The position numbers were made by a program, and so were the translations under genes. Source: CAWIHA01 sp963835855 (lineage in GTDB: Bacteria; Acidobacteriota; Terriglobia; Bryobacterales; Bryobacteraceae). From it: a DNA stretch of 40,612 bases. Of this stretch, positions 8,551 through 17,634 are shown piece after piece. The stretch's first letter is position 1. The number at the start of each line of letters is the position of its first letter. The notes under the pieces were generated by a model that made no database searches, had not been told where the DNA came from, and saw nothing but the letters and a program-made list of their open reading frames with translations. The stretch lies in NCBI GenBank assembly GCA_963835855.1, contig CAWIHA010000022.1:1-40612 (forward strand). Direction: 5' to 3'.

Positions 8551-8556
8551 TATAAT
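8551..8556 (+). promoter_or_regulatory. -10 box for a leaderless small gene
   Basis: A perfect TATAAT ends 6 bases before a GTG codon at 8563. Transcription would start at about that GTG, so the mRNA would have no 5' leader. Confidence 0.45.
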
Positions 8557-8562
8557 CGGCTC

Positions 8563-8799
8563 GTGACGAAACACACTCTTACACTACAAAAAGACATCTG
8601 TTTTCGTGGCGGTAAAATCACCGGATATCTTGTTCGTGGCTTGCCAGACCGCGAAGAGGCGTACATTAGGGATTTCGGAGTGCCGATTCGCACAAAATGG
8701 CAGATCAGCCGAATCAAAGGCGGCGTTCAAAGCGACTGGACCGGTAATTACGAGAGTGCTGAAGCGGCACTAGCAGAATTGCAAAAAGAATACTTGTAA
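8563..8799 (+). CDS. Small hypothetical protein
   Basis: From the GTG at 8563 the product is 78 residues (MTKHTLTLQKDICFRGGKIT onward), ending LAELQKEYL. An ATG at 8527 in the same frame would add 12 residues, but the TATAAT at 8551-8556 lies downstream of it, which argues for the GTG. The sequence looks like a small soluble alpha/beta protein (YLVRGLPDREEAYIRDFG, WQISRIKGGVQSDW) with a C-terminal helix. Base composition is less GC-rich than that of the neighbours, which may point to acquired DNA. I do not recognise the family. It stands alone between the MFS and secreted-protein genes. Confidence 0.5.
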   Translation: MTKHTLTLQKDICFRGGKITGYLVRGLPDREEAYIRDFGVPIRTKWQISRIKGGVQSDWTGNYESAEAALAELQKEYL

Positions 8800-8977
8800 G
8801 GCGGAACTTGAAAGCGTGGTGTCGATTGCACCATTCGCCTGAACGTATGGCACCCACACTTTTACGCCACTACCCGTCTCCGGCTGAGGAGCGCCACGTC
8901 AATGGCTCGAGGAAAGGGTCACGCATCGCTTCGGGCAGACAGCGCGCCGGACGCCTTTCACATCGCATGCCGTTGCG

Positions 8978-9454
8978 TCAATAGACCTCGAAGCAGAAAG
9001 CCTGGTTTGAACCCTGCGGGCTTAGCGAGTATTCCCCGTTTGGCAAGCCGAGCCCCTCGTTCACTTCGACGCGGTAGAGCTTGTCCCCGAGCGGCGTGAC
9101 GATGAGCCGCAGCGGGTGGCCGTGCTTCTTTGAGATCGCAATCTGGCGGTTGCCGTCTTTCACTTCGAACCGGTAGAGCTCCAGGTCTTCCGGCGCGATC
9201 TTATCGGCCAGGAACAGAAAGATCGGTTCGGCTAGCGGTGTCCGTGCCGGCGAGTTCGCGCCGGTGACGATGTAAAGGGTCTCGCCCTTGCGTTCCTGCT
9301 GGTGCGCTTCCGTGACCTCGGTGGGGATCAGGTTGTCCGCGTGCATCAAGTAGGGCAGGTCAGGCTGGGGCGGGCGCGGTCCCTTGTAGACGTCCGCCGC
9401 ACGCGATCCCGTGCCTACCAGCAACGCGAGCAAAAGTGGGCCCATTACTCTCAT
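8978..9454 (-). CDS. Hypothetical secreted protein
   Basis: The ATG at 9454 gives 158 residues beginning with a good signal peptide (MRVMGPLLLALLVGTGSRAA, cleavage after AA). An in-frame ATG at 9487 would put eleven polar residues in front of it and is less likely. The mature part starts DVYKGPRPPQPDLPYLMHAD and is beta-rich. It contains EAHQQERKGETLYIVTGANS and ends NQAFCFEVY. I do not recognise a domain. Similar short periplasmic proteins with a YKGPRPPKPDLPYL-like start are common in Acidobacteria as far as I recall. It lies downstream of the large histidine-kinase-like gene on the same strand, about 170 bases away. Confidence 0.65.
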   Translation of the reverse strand: MRVMGPLLLALLVGTGSRAADVYKGPRPPQPDLPYLMHADNLIPTEVTEAHQQERKGETLYIVTGANSPARTPLAEPIFLFLADKIAPEDLELYRFEVKDGNRQIAISKKHGHPLRLIVTPLGDKLYRVEVNEGLGLPNGEYSLSPQGSNQAFCFEVY

Positions 9455-9620
9455 AGTGTTATGTGTTATGGGCAAGGCTTTTCCCACACTCCACCACTAT
9501 TGTCATTGTAACTGGTGGGAGCGCAAGCTAAACCCTTGCGGAAACGACGTGCTGACCGCTACCTGACCAGCGGCGTGGCGCTTCTAGGCCGGAGGCGCAG
9601 CGGTTATCACGCAAGTGGCG

Positions 9621-12032
9621 CTAGATGCTGATCGCGCGCTTCTCCGGCCGGACGATCTGGAGACGCCGCGCGCCTTCCGGCGTCGCCAGGCGCGATTCGA
9701 TCGCCGTCAGTACCTGGTCGAGCTCGGCGTCGGAGAACGGCTTCGTCAGTACGTACGTCTCGGCGCTCAGCAGGCCCCGCGACAGCTCGAAATCGAAAGC
9801 CTCGGTGAGCAGTGTGAAAGCGCCGATCTGCGAGCGGATGCCTTCGGAGAACTCGACCCAGTTCAGGCCGGGCAGGCCGATCGAGCAGAACACCACATCG
9901 AAACGAAGCCGTTGCACCAGCTCCATGCCCTCTTCGGCTCCCGCCGCCGGGATGACGCGGCAGCCGCGGTTCGTAAGCAACCGGACCAGTTCTTCGCGGC
10001 TATTCGCATCCGGCTCAACCACCAGGCACGTGAACAGCCGTGCGCCCGATTCATCTTCGGCGGCCAGCCGGGCTGGCGCGAGCGGGATTTCGACCTCCAG
10101 CCGGCACTCGCCATTCGCCGAGCGCACGAGCCTGATCTCTCCGCCGTGGCTGCGGACGATGCCGCGCGAGAGGCCCTCGCCAGGCACGCCGATCAGCGCT
10201 TCCGCGTTCACCTCGGGCAACGGCGCTTTGAGGGGGTTGACTGTATAACCGATCTCGACCAGCACGCGGCGCGCAAGCACGCTGGTTCCGATCGTCAGCA
10301 TCTTATCGGGCACCTCGATCAGCGACTGCTCAGCTTGGATCAGCAGGTCGAGGAACACACGCTCCAACTGTCCCTGCGAGCCGAGCACGTACACGGGGTT
10401 CGGACAGAGCATGTCCCGAACTTCAAACCCGCGAGCCTCCCACTCTGACCGCCGGAAATCGATCAGGCTGCGCAGCAGCGAGTTCAGCTCGATCCGCTTG
10501 GCCTCCACGCGCTCGGGCTGCATGAACGAGACCAACCGCGAGACCAAGTCGGAGGCCTTCTTTGCCTCGCCCGAGATCGCCCGCAGGTCTTCCCAGGCCG
10601 TTACGGGGGTCGTTACCGCCGCGTCCGCAAGTTCCGAGATCGTCTCCAGCGGCCCTTTCAATTCGGTGGCCACCCCGGATATCAGCTGGCCGACCGCGGC
10701 GAGCTTCTCACTGCGGAACAACTGCTCGCGAATCGACTTCTCGTTCAGCAGCCGCAGCGCCAGCCCGATCTGGTTCGCAAGGTGCTGAGCGAGCACCTTC
10801 TCGTCCGCGCCGAAGCGATGCATCGGCTTGGCGTCGTAAAACTCGAGGATGCCGGGCACTTCCGTTTCGGCAAACATCGGGACGAACATCACCGACCGCG
10901 GCAGCCGGCCGCTCCGGCCGTCAGGAAAGAACGGGCTGCGCCAGGTATCGGCGATGGTCAGCAGGGCCTGGTTGCGGAAGGACGCTGCGGCGCCGAGCGG
11001 CAGCGAGCCCTCCTCCGTATACACGGGCAGGGAGAACGGTGTTGCCCCCGTTCCGTCCTCAACGAGGTCGAGCGCTCTTGTAGCGCGGTTGTATAGGTAT
11101 AGGTGTACGCCCGATATTCCCAGTGCCGCGGGCACAACGGTGTTGAGCCGCTTGACGATATCCGCGGGCGGGCCGACGCTGGTCATCTCCTCGCCCAGGC
11201 TGTAGAACGTGCGCACCAGATTGCGCTGCGCCGCCATGCGCCGCTCGCGCATCCACCACGCAACCAACGCGAAACCTAGTGCGAAACCCAATGCGCAGAG
11301 GCACAGGGCAAACAGATCGGGCGAGATCAACCAACGCTTTGCCAGAGTGACAATCGCGTCATCGTCGGCAATCAGGACCTCGAAGCCGCGGTTATAGGGC
11401 GGGAATGGGAAGGACTGCGTGGCGATGCCGGTCACACGGACTTTGTCGCCCACTTCAAACCGCGCCAGGCGCGCCCGCCCGCTGCGCGGCCGCACCAGCG
11501 GCAGGAAGACCTTGAGCGGCCGCTGCTGATCTCCGATCAGCAGGTACTCGCCGCCGGCGTTCTCCCCCTTATCGGCGATCCGGCCCTCGGTGACTACGAG
11601 CACGCCGAGGTGCTCGAACGATTGCAGATCCGCGGGGCTAAGGCGCCGAGGCGCCGGGGCAGGCCCGTGCACGATGGTTTTAATCCGCGTGGGCAGAAGC
11701 ACGGGGAGCCCGGCGCGCCTGGAAACTGTGCCCTGCGCCATGACGCGTTCGCCGGCTTGAAAGCCGGCAAACTGCTGGGGGCTTCCTTCGAGCACCAAGC
11801 CGTGGCCGGCATCATCCTGAATCGCCAGGTGGCTGAAGATCAAGAACTGCACCGGGGCGGCCGACACTATGCCTTCGACCGCGACCGTTTCGCCCTCTTT
11901 TGCCGGAACGTAATTGGGCCCGCGCCGCGCGGTCACTTGCTCGAGCGGCATCGGCGTCTGTGATGCCGCGACGCCGCACAAGAACAGAACGGCCAGCGAG
12001 CGTATCCCCGCGGTTCTCATCAAACCGGTCAT
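9621..12032 (-). CDS. Membrane histidine-kinase/receiver-like protein with both phospho-acceptor sites lost
   Basis: The start at 12032 puts a signal peptide first (LMRTAGIRSLAVLFLCGVAA); upstream in-frame codons lack support. In the 803-residue product, about 27-230 is a periplasmic region resembling two OB-fold modules, 240-261 is a transmembrane helix, and about 275-430 is GAF-like. A dimerisation/phospho-acceptor helix follows (EKLAAVGQLISGVATELKGPL): the usual HELxxPL histidine is Thr456. The ATPase region at 515-650 has LLIQAEQS for the N-box and lacks a recognisable DxGxG. A C-terminal receiver-like domain (about 668-785) keeps the TKPF lysine (K764), but the phospho-aspartate position reads FCSIGLPG (Ser717). 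It is therefore probably a non-catalytic sensor/scaffold, not an active hybrid kinase. An extended -10-like box (minus, 12275-12283) would imply a leader of about 230 bases. Confidence 0.8.
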   Translation of the reverse strand: MTGLMRTAGIRSLAVLFLCGVAASQTPMPLEQVTARRGPNYVPAKEGETVAVEGIVSAAPVQFLIFSHLAIQDDAGHGLVLEGSPQQFAGFQAGERVMAQGTVSRRAGLPVLLPTRIKTIVHGPAPAPRRLSPADLQSFEHLGVLVVTEGRIADKGENAGGEYLLIGDQQRPLKVFLPLVRPRSGRARLARFEVGDKVRVTGIATQSFPFPPYNRGFEVLIADDDAIVTLAKRWLISPDLFALCLCALGFALGFALVAWWMRERRMAAQRNLVRTFYSLGEEMTSVGPPADIVKRLNTVVPAALGISGVHLYLYNRATRALDLVEDGTGATPFSLPVYTEEGSLPLGAAASFRNQALLTIADTWRSPFFPDGRSGRLPRSVMFVPMFAETEVPGILEFYDAKPMHRFGADEKVLAQHLANQIGLALRLLNEKSIREQLFRSEKLAAVGQLISGVATELKGPLETISELADAAVTTPVTAWEDLRAISGEAKKASDLVSRLVSFMQPERVEAKRIELNSLLRSLIDFRRSEWEARGFEVRDMLCPNPVYVLGSQGQLERVFLDLLIQAEQSLIEVPDKMLTIGTSVLARRVLVEIGYTVNPLKAPLPEVNAEALIGVPGEGLSRGIVRSHGGEIRLVRSANGECRLEVEIPLAPARLAAEDESGARLFTCLVVEPDANSREELVRLLTNRGCRVIPAAGAEEGMELVQRLRFDVVFCSIGLPGLNWVEFSEGIRSQIGAFTLLTEAFDFELSRGLLSAETYVLTKPFSDAELDQVLTAIESRLATPEGARRLQIVRPEKRAISI

Positions 12033-12466
12033 CGCTCTCGAAGCCACCATGCCAGTACCGGGTCCAGGGAATCCTGGACGCTCAAATACACTGCCGAAGC
12101 TCGGGGTAGGTGACCCGGAACCAGCGGGGCTACGGCCACAATACACACTCCCACCCTCCCCGATCTCCCAGCCGAATACATCGGTTTCAATCCGCCACCG
12201 CTCCATCGGGGTCGCGGATATTAGTGCCACTCCCTACGGACGAGACACCACTCCTTGTCCTCTTAGGAAGTGGAATCATATCACAGATTTGGCGAGATTC
12301 CGAGAGCTTTTTAGTACCATACCTTAGGTAGACCCCACGATGGGGGCTGAGACATGCCCCCCACCTATGTGGGCAGCGTGGCTAAGACAGTTGCGGACGC
12401 AGGCTCCAGCCACCACTCGGCAGTGGCGCGAACTCTATGAGATAATTCTAGACTCGAAGGATAAGA
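12033..12466. other. Divergent intergenic region with nested inverted repeats
   Basis: There is no gene in these 434 bases. GGGGGC (12342-12347) pairs with GCCCCC (12356-12361), and TAGGT (12325-12329) with ACCTA (12363-12367), giving one two-tier hairpin. CCCAC (12360-12364) with GTGGG (12369-12373) is a mutually exclusive alternative. TACCTTAGGTA (12320-12330) is itself a palindrome. The plus-strand -10 candidate for the next gene lies further down, so the hairpins are upstream of that transcript. They may be operators or belong to an unmapped RNA. Confidence 0.35.
12438..12446 (+). promoter_or_regulatory. Extended -10 box upstream of the acyltransferase-like gene
   Basis: TGAGATAAT (TGn plus GATAAT) ends 20 bases before the ATG at 12467. 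No strong -35 is seen. Confidence 0.4.
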
Positions 12467-13693
12467 ATGCCAGGTCTCGGCACCGCCGTAGCGAAGGTCC
12501 CTTTAAGCGCCGCCAAGGCCACGCGGGTGGCGTCAATCGACATCTTCAGGGGCCTGACCATGCTCGTCATGGTCTTTGTCAACGAGGTCAGTGAGGTTAA
12601 GGGGCTGCCTTGGTGGACCCATCACGCCCCGCGCGACCTCGACCTCATGACGTATGTGGACATGGTCTTTCCCGCGTTCTTGTTCATCGTGGGAATGTCC
12701 ATCCCCTTGGCTGTGAGCAGGCGGATTTCGAAAGGCGATTCAGCCGGCCGATTATGGTGGCACGTAATTGTGCGTTCTCTGAGCCTGGTGGTGCTGGGCC
12801 TTTTGCTTGCTAATCTTCACCTGCTAGACCCTCAACTCACAGGGATCAGCGGTACGCTCTGGAGCGCGATGGCGTTTACGGGGGTGATTCTGCTTTGGAA
12901 CGTCTATCCGCCCTCAGGCGGGCATGAGTCGCTGTATCGAATTCTGAAAGGCGCCGGTCTGCTCCTGCTGATTTGCGTGTTCGTAATCTTCAGAAGAAAG
13001 ACCGGACAGGGCGGGATTGCGTGGCTGGATTTTTCCTACTGGGAGATTCTTGGCTTGATCGGGTGGGCGTACCTATCCACGTGCATTATCTATTTGCCTT
13101 TCAGGAAGAACGTTTGGATCTTGGCGGCTTCTCTGGTCGCTCTAAACGCGATGAACGCTTTTTCCAGGACGGAATGGCTCGCGTGGCTCCGGAAGCTGCC
13201 GGATTATGTTTGGCCATTCGAAACCGGCGCTCATGCCTCAATCGTTATGGCAGGGCTCATCACATCCGTGATCTTTTTGGACCAGACCATTGCCCGCACT
13301 TTGAAAGCTAGAGTCCTGTGGGCGCTGGGTTACGCTGCCATTCTCTTTGCCGCCGGCTGGGCGCTCACGCCCTTCGGTATATCGAAGATCCGCGCCACTC
13401 CGACCTGGTGCTTATATTGCAATGGGGCAAACGTTCTGATGTTCCTGGTCCTGTACTGGGTGGCTGACGTCAAGAATCGAACCCGATGGGCGGCGTTCGT
13501 CAAACCTGCCGGTTCCAACACGTTGCTGACTTATTTGTTGCCCTATATTCTCTACACGATTCCCGGTTTCCTGGCTCTTGCTGCTTATTGGGACCAAGGT
13601 TGGTCTGGCGTGATCAGATCGCTGCTATTTACCAGCCTGGTCCTGGCACTGGCAGCCCTCGTCACGAGATGGAAACTTCGATTGCAGTTGTAG
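12467..13693 (+). CDS. HGSNAT-like / DUF5009 membrane acyltransferase
   Basis: The 408-residue protein has about ten to eleven transmembrane helices. Its N-terminal signature is RVASIDIFRGLTMLVMVFVN, then HHAPRDLDLMTYVDMVFPAF and LFIVGMSIPLAV. This is the layout of the heparan-alpha-glucosaminide N-acetyltransferase-like family (also annotated DUF5009, bacterial NagX), which moves acyl groups to amino sugars across or at the inner membrane. H45 and D48 in HHAPRDLD fall in the conserved region thought to be catalytic. The C-terminal part keeps GSNTLLTYLLPYI. The substrate in this organism is unknown; a role with cell-wall or chitin-derived amino sugars is inference. It is probably monocistronic, since the next gene has its own promoter. 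Confidence 0.8.
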   Translation: MPGLGTAVAKVPLSAAKATRVASIDIFRGLTMLVMVFVNEVSEVKGLPWWTHHAPRDLDLMTYVDMVFPAFLFIVGMSIPLAVSRRISKGDSAGRLWWHVIVRSLSLVVLGLLLANLHLLDPQLTGISGTLWSAMAFTGVILLWNVYPPSGGHESLYRILKGAGLLLLICVFVIFRRKTGQGGIAWLDFSYWEILGLIGWAYLSTCIIYLPFRKNVWILAASLVALNAMNAFSRTEWLAWLRKLPDYVWPFETGAHASIVMAGLITSVIFLDQTIARTLKARVLWALGYAAILFAAGWALTPFGISKIRATPTWCLYCNGANVLMFLVLYWVADVKNRTRWAAFVKPAGSNTLLTYLLPYILYTIPGFLALAAYWDQGWSGVIRSLLFTSLVLALAALVTRWKLRLQL

Positions 13694-13765
13694 CCTGGGC
13701 AGCATGCCGCGTTGCACGGGACGCACCGGCAGGCGGCTGTCCGCCGCGGCCTCAATGGCCCCGGA

Positions 13766-13774
13766 TGCTATAAT
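13766..13774 (+). promoter_or_regulatory. Extended -10 promoter of the xdhC-mocA-asmA operon
   Basis: TGCTATAAT is an ideal extended -10. It ends 9 bases before the ATG at 13784, so the transcript would have only about 2-4 bases of leader. Confidence 0.6.
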
Positions 13775-13783
13775 TCGTCCCGG

Positions 13784-14620
13784 ATGGATGTTTACGAGGA
13801 ACTGGTCCGGCTTCGCCGGCTGGGGCAAAAGTGCGCTTTAGCGACCATCGTGGATGTCCGCGGTTCCATCCCCAGTTATCAAACGGCCAAGCTGCTGGTC
13901 CGCGAAGACGGCTCGATGGCCGGTACCATTGGCGGCGGCTGCGTCGAGGCGGAAGTCTGGAATGCAGCCCGGGGGGTGATCGAGAGTGAAGAGCCTAAGC
14001 ACCTCACCTTCAACCTTGACCAGGACGCCGCTTATGACAACGGCTTGATCTGCGGCGGCCAATTGGACGTTTACGTGGAGCCGATCGTGCCTCAGCCCCG
14101 AGCTTTCCTCTTCGGCGCCGGCCACATCTCGAAAAGTCTGGCGGCGATTGCGAGCCTGGCTGGTTTTGCCACCGTGATCGTCGACGACAGGGAAAGCTTC
14201 GCAAACCGCGACCGCTTCCCGGAAGCCGGCGAGATCTTCGCCTGCGAATACGAAGAGGTTCTCCCCAAGCTCGCGATCAATGACTCGAGTTACCTGATTA
14301 TCGTCACGCGCGGGCACCGCGACGACATGCGCATCCTCCGGTGGGCCGTAACAACTCCGGCGCGGTACATCGCGATGATCGGCAGCAAGCGTAAAGTCAG
14401 CTCCGTGGTCAAGGAGCTCGAAAAAGAAGGTCTGCCGGGGGCCGCCTTCGAGCGCATCCACGCGCCGATGGGGCTGGAGATTGGCGCCGTGACGCCGGAG
14501 GAAATCGCCGTCTCCGTGGCCGCCGAAATGATCGCCGTCCGCCGCAATGCCGATTCCGGCTGGCGCGGGCTTTCGAAATCCGTCTTCGGCGGCGAGCGCC
14601 TGAAGGCCCTTCTCAAGTGA
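13784..14620 (+). CDS. XdhC/CoxI family protein (molybdenum cofactor insertion)
   Basis: XdhC proteins bind sulfurated molybdenum cofactor and load it into xanthine-dehydrogenase-type enzymes. From the ATG at 13784 the product is 278 residues. It has the N-terminal CoxI domain (ATIVDVRGSIPSYQTAKLLV, then GTIGGGCVEAEVW) and a C-terminal Rossmann domain (FLFGAGHISKSLAAIA, VIVDDRESFANRDRFP, YIAMIGSKRKV). It ends before the usual HAPMGLEIGAVTPEEIAVSV region is exhausted, so it appears complete. The GTGA overlap with the next gene couples its translation to mocA. No xanthine dehydrogenase or CoxL-type structural gene is in the window, so the client enzyme is encoded elsewhere. Confidence 0.9.
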   Translation: MDVYEELVRLRRLGQKCALATIVDVRGSIPSYQTAKLLVREDGSMAGTIGGGCVEAEVWNAARGVIESEEPKHLTFNLDQDAAYDNGLICGGQLDVYVEPIVPQPRAFLFGAGHISKSLAAIASLAGFATVIVDDRESFANRDRFPEAGEIFACEYEEVLPKLAINDSSYLIIVTRGHRDDMRILRWAVTTPARYIAMIGSKRKVSSVVKELEKEGLPGAAFERIHAPMGLEIGAVTPEEIAVSVAAEMIAVRRNADSGWRGLSKSVFGGERLKALLK

Positions 14621-15219
14621 AGCTTGCGGGATTGATATTGGCCGCGGGCGCTTCGATCCGGATGGGCTCACCGAAGGCACTGCTGCGCGTGGGCCGCGAG
14701 ACCTTCCTGGATCGTTTGATCGGCCGATTGGCTCCACATTGCTCGCCGGTAATCGTCGTCGTCGGGCAGGAGGTAGAAGCGATTCGCGCCGCTGCCGCGC
14801 GCGCACCCCAGGCCACCTTCGTTGTGAATCCTGCGCCCGGTGAGGGACAGCTCAGCTCGCTTCAGTGCGGATTGCGCGCCGTTCCAGCGGATGCTAACGG
14901 CGTTTTGTTTACGCCGGTGGATCATCCCGCGGTTGCGCCCGAAACCTTTGCCGGGATCGCCCGTGCTTTTGAATCGCGTTCGGCCGGATGCCTCTTGGTC
15001 ATCCCGCGGTATCAGGGCCGCCATGGCCATCCAGTCTGTTGCGCCCGCGAGCTCATCCCGGAATTCTTGGCGCTCGCTCCGTCCGCCCAAGCTCGCGATG
15101 TCACTCACGCACACGTTGCTGTGACGCGCTACCTGGACGTGGGCGATCCCGGCATCCTCCGGGACATCGACGATCCGGAGGCGTACCATAGACTGATTCA
15201 GGATTTCAAAGCGCCATGA
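14617..15219 (+). CDS. Molybdenum cofactor nucleotidyltransferase (MocA/MobA-like)
   Basis: The GTG start at 14617 overlaps the xdhC stop codon (GTGA). The 200-residue protein is an NTP-transferase: ILAAGASIRMGSPKALLRVG is the nucleotide-binding motif, LFTPVDHPAV the metal-binding aspartate region, and RHGHPVCCARELIPEF the cofactor-side motif of the MocA group. Such enzymes add CMP (or GMP) to Mo-molybdopterin, making the dinucleotide cofactor used by xanthine-dehydrogenase-family enzymes. Pairing with XdhC supports the cytidylyltransferase (MocA) role rather than MobA. The stop overlaps the next start (ATGA), so asmA is coupled too. Confidence 0.88.
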   Translation: MKLAGLILAAGASIRMGSPKALLRVGRETFLDRLIGRLAPHCSPVIVVVGQEVEAIRAAAARAPQATFVVNPAPGEGQLSSLQCGLRAVPADANGVLFTPVDHPAVAPETFAGIARAFESRSAGCLLVIPRYQGRHGHPVCCARELIPEFLALAPSAQARDVTHAHVAVTRYLDVGDPGILRDIDDPEAYHRLIQDFKAP

Positions 15220-17594
15220 AGCAGCGGAAGAAAGCCATCTGGCGGCTGGGATTCCTGGGCGCGGCCGCCGTGCTGGCGGCGGGTTTGATCGCGCCGTGGC
15301 TCAGCGTGGGCAGTTTCGGCAACCGCATCACGCGAAGCCTCGAGCGGGCGCTCGGCCGCCGCATCGAGCACGGCAGCGTGCACCTGAACCTGTTTACCGG
15401 ACCCGGATTTTCCATCGATCAGGTCATCATCCATGACGAGACAGCCGCCGGCGCAGAGCCATTCGCATACGTCGAGCGGCTCGATGCGCGCGTCAGCTTC
15501 AGGAGCTTGTGGAGAGGCCGGCTAGAGTTCTCGAATCTGCGGCTGGTGAACCCGAGCGTGAACCTGGTGCGGCCGGAGGGCGCCCGGTGGAACTTCGAGC
15601 CGCTGCTCACGCGCACGGCCGGCGCCGCGCCACGCGCGGGGGCGCACTTGCCCGAGATCCAAGTGCGAGGCGGGCGCATCAATTTCAAGCTCGGCGATAC
15701 GAAATCGATTTTTTACTTGATGGAGACGGAGCTGGATGCGCTGCCGCCCTCGTCGCCCAGCGGGGAATGGCGGCTGCGTCTGGAAGGCCAGCCGGCCCGC
15801 AGCGACCGGCCCGCCTATGGGTTTGGCGTGTTCTCTGCGAGGGGCCGATGGTGGCCTGACCCGCGCACCGGCGGCCGCATCGAGATGTTCCTCGATCTCG
15901 AGAAGAGCTCGCTTGCCGAGTTGATCCAGCTCCTGCACGGCCACGACATCGGCGTACATGGCCAAATTGGTTCGAGAGCGCGCCTCACCGGGCCGGTTTC
16001 GAACTTGGAGGTCGCCGGAGAGATGCGGGTCGGCGACATTCACCGCTGGGACATGCTGCCGCCGTATGGGGAGGTCTGGCGGCTGGACTATCGCGGCCGG
16101 CTCGACTTGGTGTCCCAAACTCTGGAACTTGAAACCGTGCCCCAACGCGGCGCCGCCGCACCGCCGGTCTCGTTTCGTTTGCGGGCTTCCGGCTACTTGA
16201 CGCGGCCGCGCTGGGCCTTGATTGCGACGCTCCGGAATGTGCCGCTGGCGCCGTTCCCCGAGCTTGCGCGCCACATGGGCCTGGGCGTACCGCCGGCGCT
16301 CGTGCTCGCGGGGGACATCTCTGGGGTGCTCGGGTACTCGCCGGGGCGCGGCATCCAAGGTAAAGTGGCCTGCGAATCGGCAAGAGCCGAAATGCCCGAT
16401 TCTCCGCCGGTCACGCTAGATCGCGCAGAAGTCTTGGTCGATGGCGAGCGCATTTCACTCGCCCCCACCGTGTTCCGCTCTGCCCGCAAACAGCAGGCAA
16501 CCATTGAAGCCAGCTTCGCCTGGAGAACGCAGGATCTCGAAGCCAGGATCTCGGCCGATGCAATGAGCATTGTCGAGCCTGGTGCGTCCTCCGGCGCACT
16601 ATTCGCCTCCGTTCCTTTCCTCGAACAGTTCCGGAAGGGCTCCTGGAGCGGCGAGTTGCGGTACACGAAGAAAGCCAGCGAGCCCGGCTCCTGGGCGGGG
16701 GGCCTCGCCGTCCACAGCGCGCAGGTCACCCTGGCGGGGATAGCCGATCCGCTCAAGGTCGCTTCAGCGCGCGTCGTACTTGGTGGCGCAGCCGTTGCGA
16801 TGGACCGCATCGTGGCCGGGCTCGGCGCGGCCGAGATCCAAGGCGAGTACCGCTATAAGCCTGGTGCGGCGCGGCCGCACCAGTTCCGCGTAAGCGTCGC
16901 CGCGCTCGATGCCGGCGAGCTCGAACGTTTGCTGATGCCCGCGCTGCGGCGCGATGAGAGTTTCCTGGCCCGCGCGCTGCGCCTGGGCCGCGCTCGCGTG
17001 CCAGACTGGCTCGAATCCCGGCATGCCGACGGTAGGCTGGACATCGGCTCGCTGACGCTTGCCGGCGTGCGCCTGGAACGTGTACGCGCGCGTGTCCGCT
17101 GGGACGCGGAGAACATCGATGTCAACGGTATATCGGCCAGGTTCGGCGGCGACGTTCTTCAGGGCCGCGTCACCGCCAACCTGCGCCGCGCCGCTCCGGC
17201 TTACGGCATGAACGCACAGTTCCGCGCGCTGCACTGGATGGGCGGGCAGTGGGATGGCAAGACGCTGCTCGAAACTTCCGGCATCGGTCCGGACCTGCTC
17301 CGAAACTTACGCCTCGAAGGCTCGTTCCAGGGCCGCTCGATTTCGCCGGTCGCGGGCACCGAGTTCAAGAACGTCTCCGGCAGCTACGTTTTCACGGTTG
17401 TGAAAGGGCTGCCGCACTTCCAGTTCTCGCAGCTTCGCGCCAGGGTGGGCGAAGACACGTTTGAGGGACAGGGCGCAACGGGAGCGGATGGCCGGCTCTA
17501 TTTCGAGCTGTCCGACGGGCAGAAACCTATGCGCCTGAGCGGCGCCCTCTCGCCGTTCCAGTTGGACCTGGTTGCGGTCAAGAGGTCGGAATAA
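15216..17594 (+). CDS. AsmA family envelope protein
   Basis: The 792-residue product starts with a short positive N-terminus and one membrane anchor (AAAVLAAGLIAPWLSVGSF), followed by a long periplasmic region rich in beta strands. AsmA-type elements are SLERALGRRIEHGSVHLNL near the N-terminus, ARVSFRSLWRGRLEFSNLRLV and VNLVRPEGARWNFEPLL. The C-terminal part has another AsmA-like stretch (NLRLEGSFQGRSISPVAGT, FEGQGATGADGRLYFELS). AsmA-like proteins of this kind are thought to bridge the periplasm and move lipids to the outer membrane; that role for this one is inference. It overlaps mocA by 4 bases, but its function has no evident link to molybdenum cofactor. Confidence 0.85.
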   Translation: MKQRKKAIWRLGFLGAAAVLAAGLIAPWLSVGSFGNRITRSLERALGRRIEHGSVHLNLFTGPGFSIDQVIIHDETAAGAEPFAYVERLDARVSFRSLWRGRLEFSNLRLVNPSVNLVRPEGARWNFEPLLTRTAGAAPRAGAHLPEIQVRGGRINFKLGDTKSIFYLMETELDALPPSSPSGEWRLRLEGQPARSDRPAYGFGVFSARGRWWPDPRTGGRIEMFLDLEKSSLAELIQLLHGHDIGVHGQIGSRARLTGPVSNLEVAGEMRVGDIHRWDMLPPYGEVWRLDYRGRLDLVSQTLELETVPQRGAAAPPVSFRLRASGYLTRPRWALIATLRNVPLAPFPELARHMGLGVPPALVLAGDISGVLGYSPGRGIQGKVACESARAEMPDSPPVTLDRAEVLVDGERISLAPTVFRSARKQQATIEASFAWRTQDLEARISADAMSIVEPGASSGALFASVPFLEQFRKGSWSGELRYTKKASEPGSWAGGLAVHSAQVTLAGIADPLKVASARVVLGGAAVAMDRIVAGLGAAEIQGEYRYKPGAARPHQFRVSVAALDAGELERLLMPALRRDESFLARALRLGRARVPDWLESRHADGRLDIGSLTLAGVRLERVRARVRWDAENIDVNGISARFGGDVLQGRVTANLRRAAPAYGMNAQFRALHWMGGQWDGKTLLETSGIGPDLLRNLRLEGSFQGRSISPVAGTEFKNVSGSYVFTVVKGLPHFQFSQLRARVGEDTFEGQGATGADGRLYFELSDGQKPMRLSGALSPFQLDLVAVKRSE

Positions 17595-17614
17595 GCCACG
17601 GCGCGCGCATACGC

Positions 17615-17620
17615 TAAAAT
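17615..17620 (+). promoter_or_regulatory. Possible -10 box for the GAF-like gene
   Basis: TAAAAT ends 14 bases before the ATG at 17635. No strong -35 or ribosome-binding site is seen. Confidence 0.3.
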
Positions 17621-17634
17621 AGGGTTTCCGAACC

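Noticed and set aside
12033..12230. Longer N-terminus for the kinase-like protein from a GTG at 12230.
   Set aside because: It would bury the signal peptide behind 66 residues of glycine/proline-rich sequence; the ATG at 12032 fits a secreted start.
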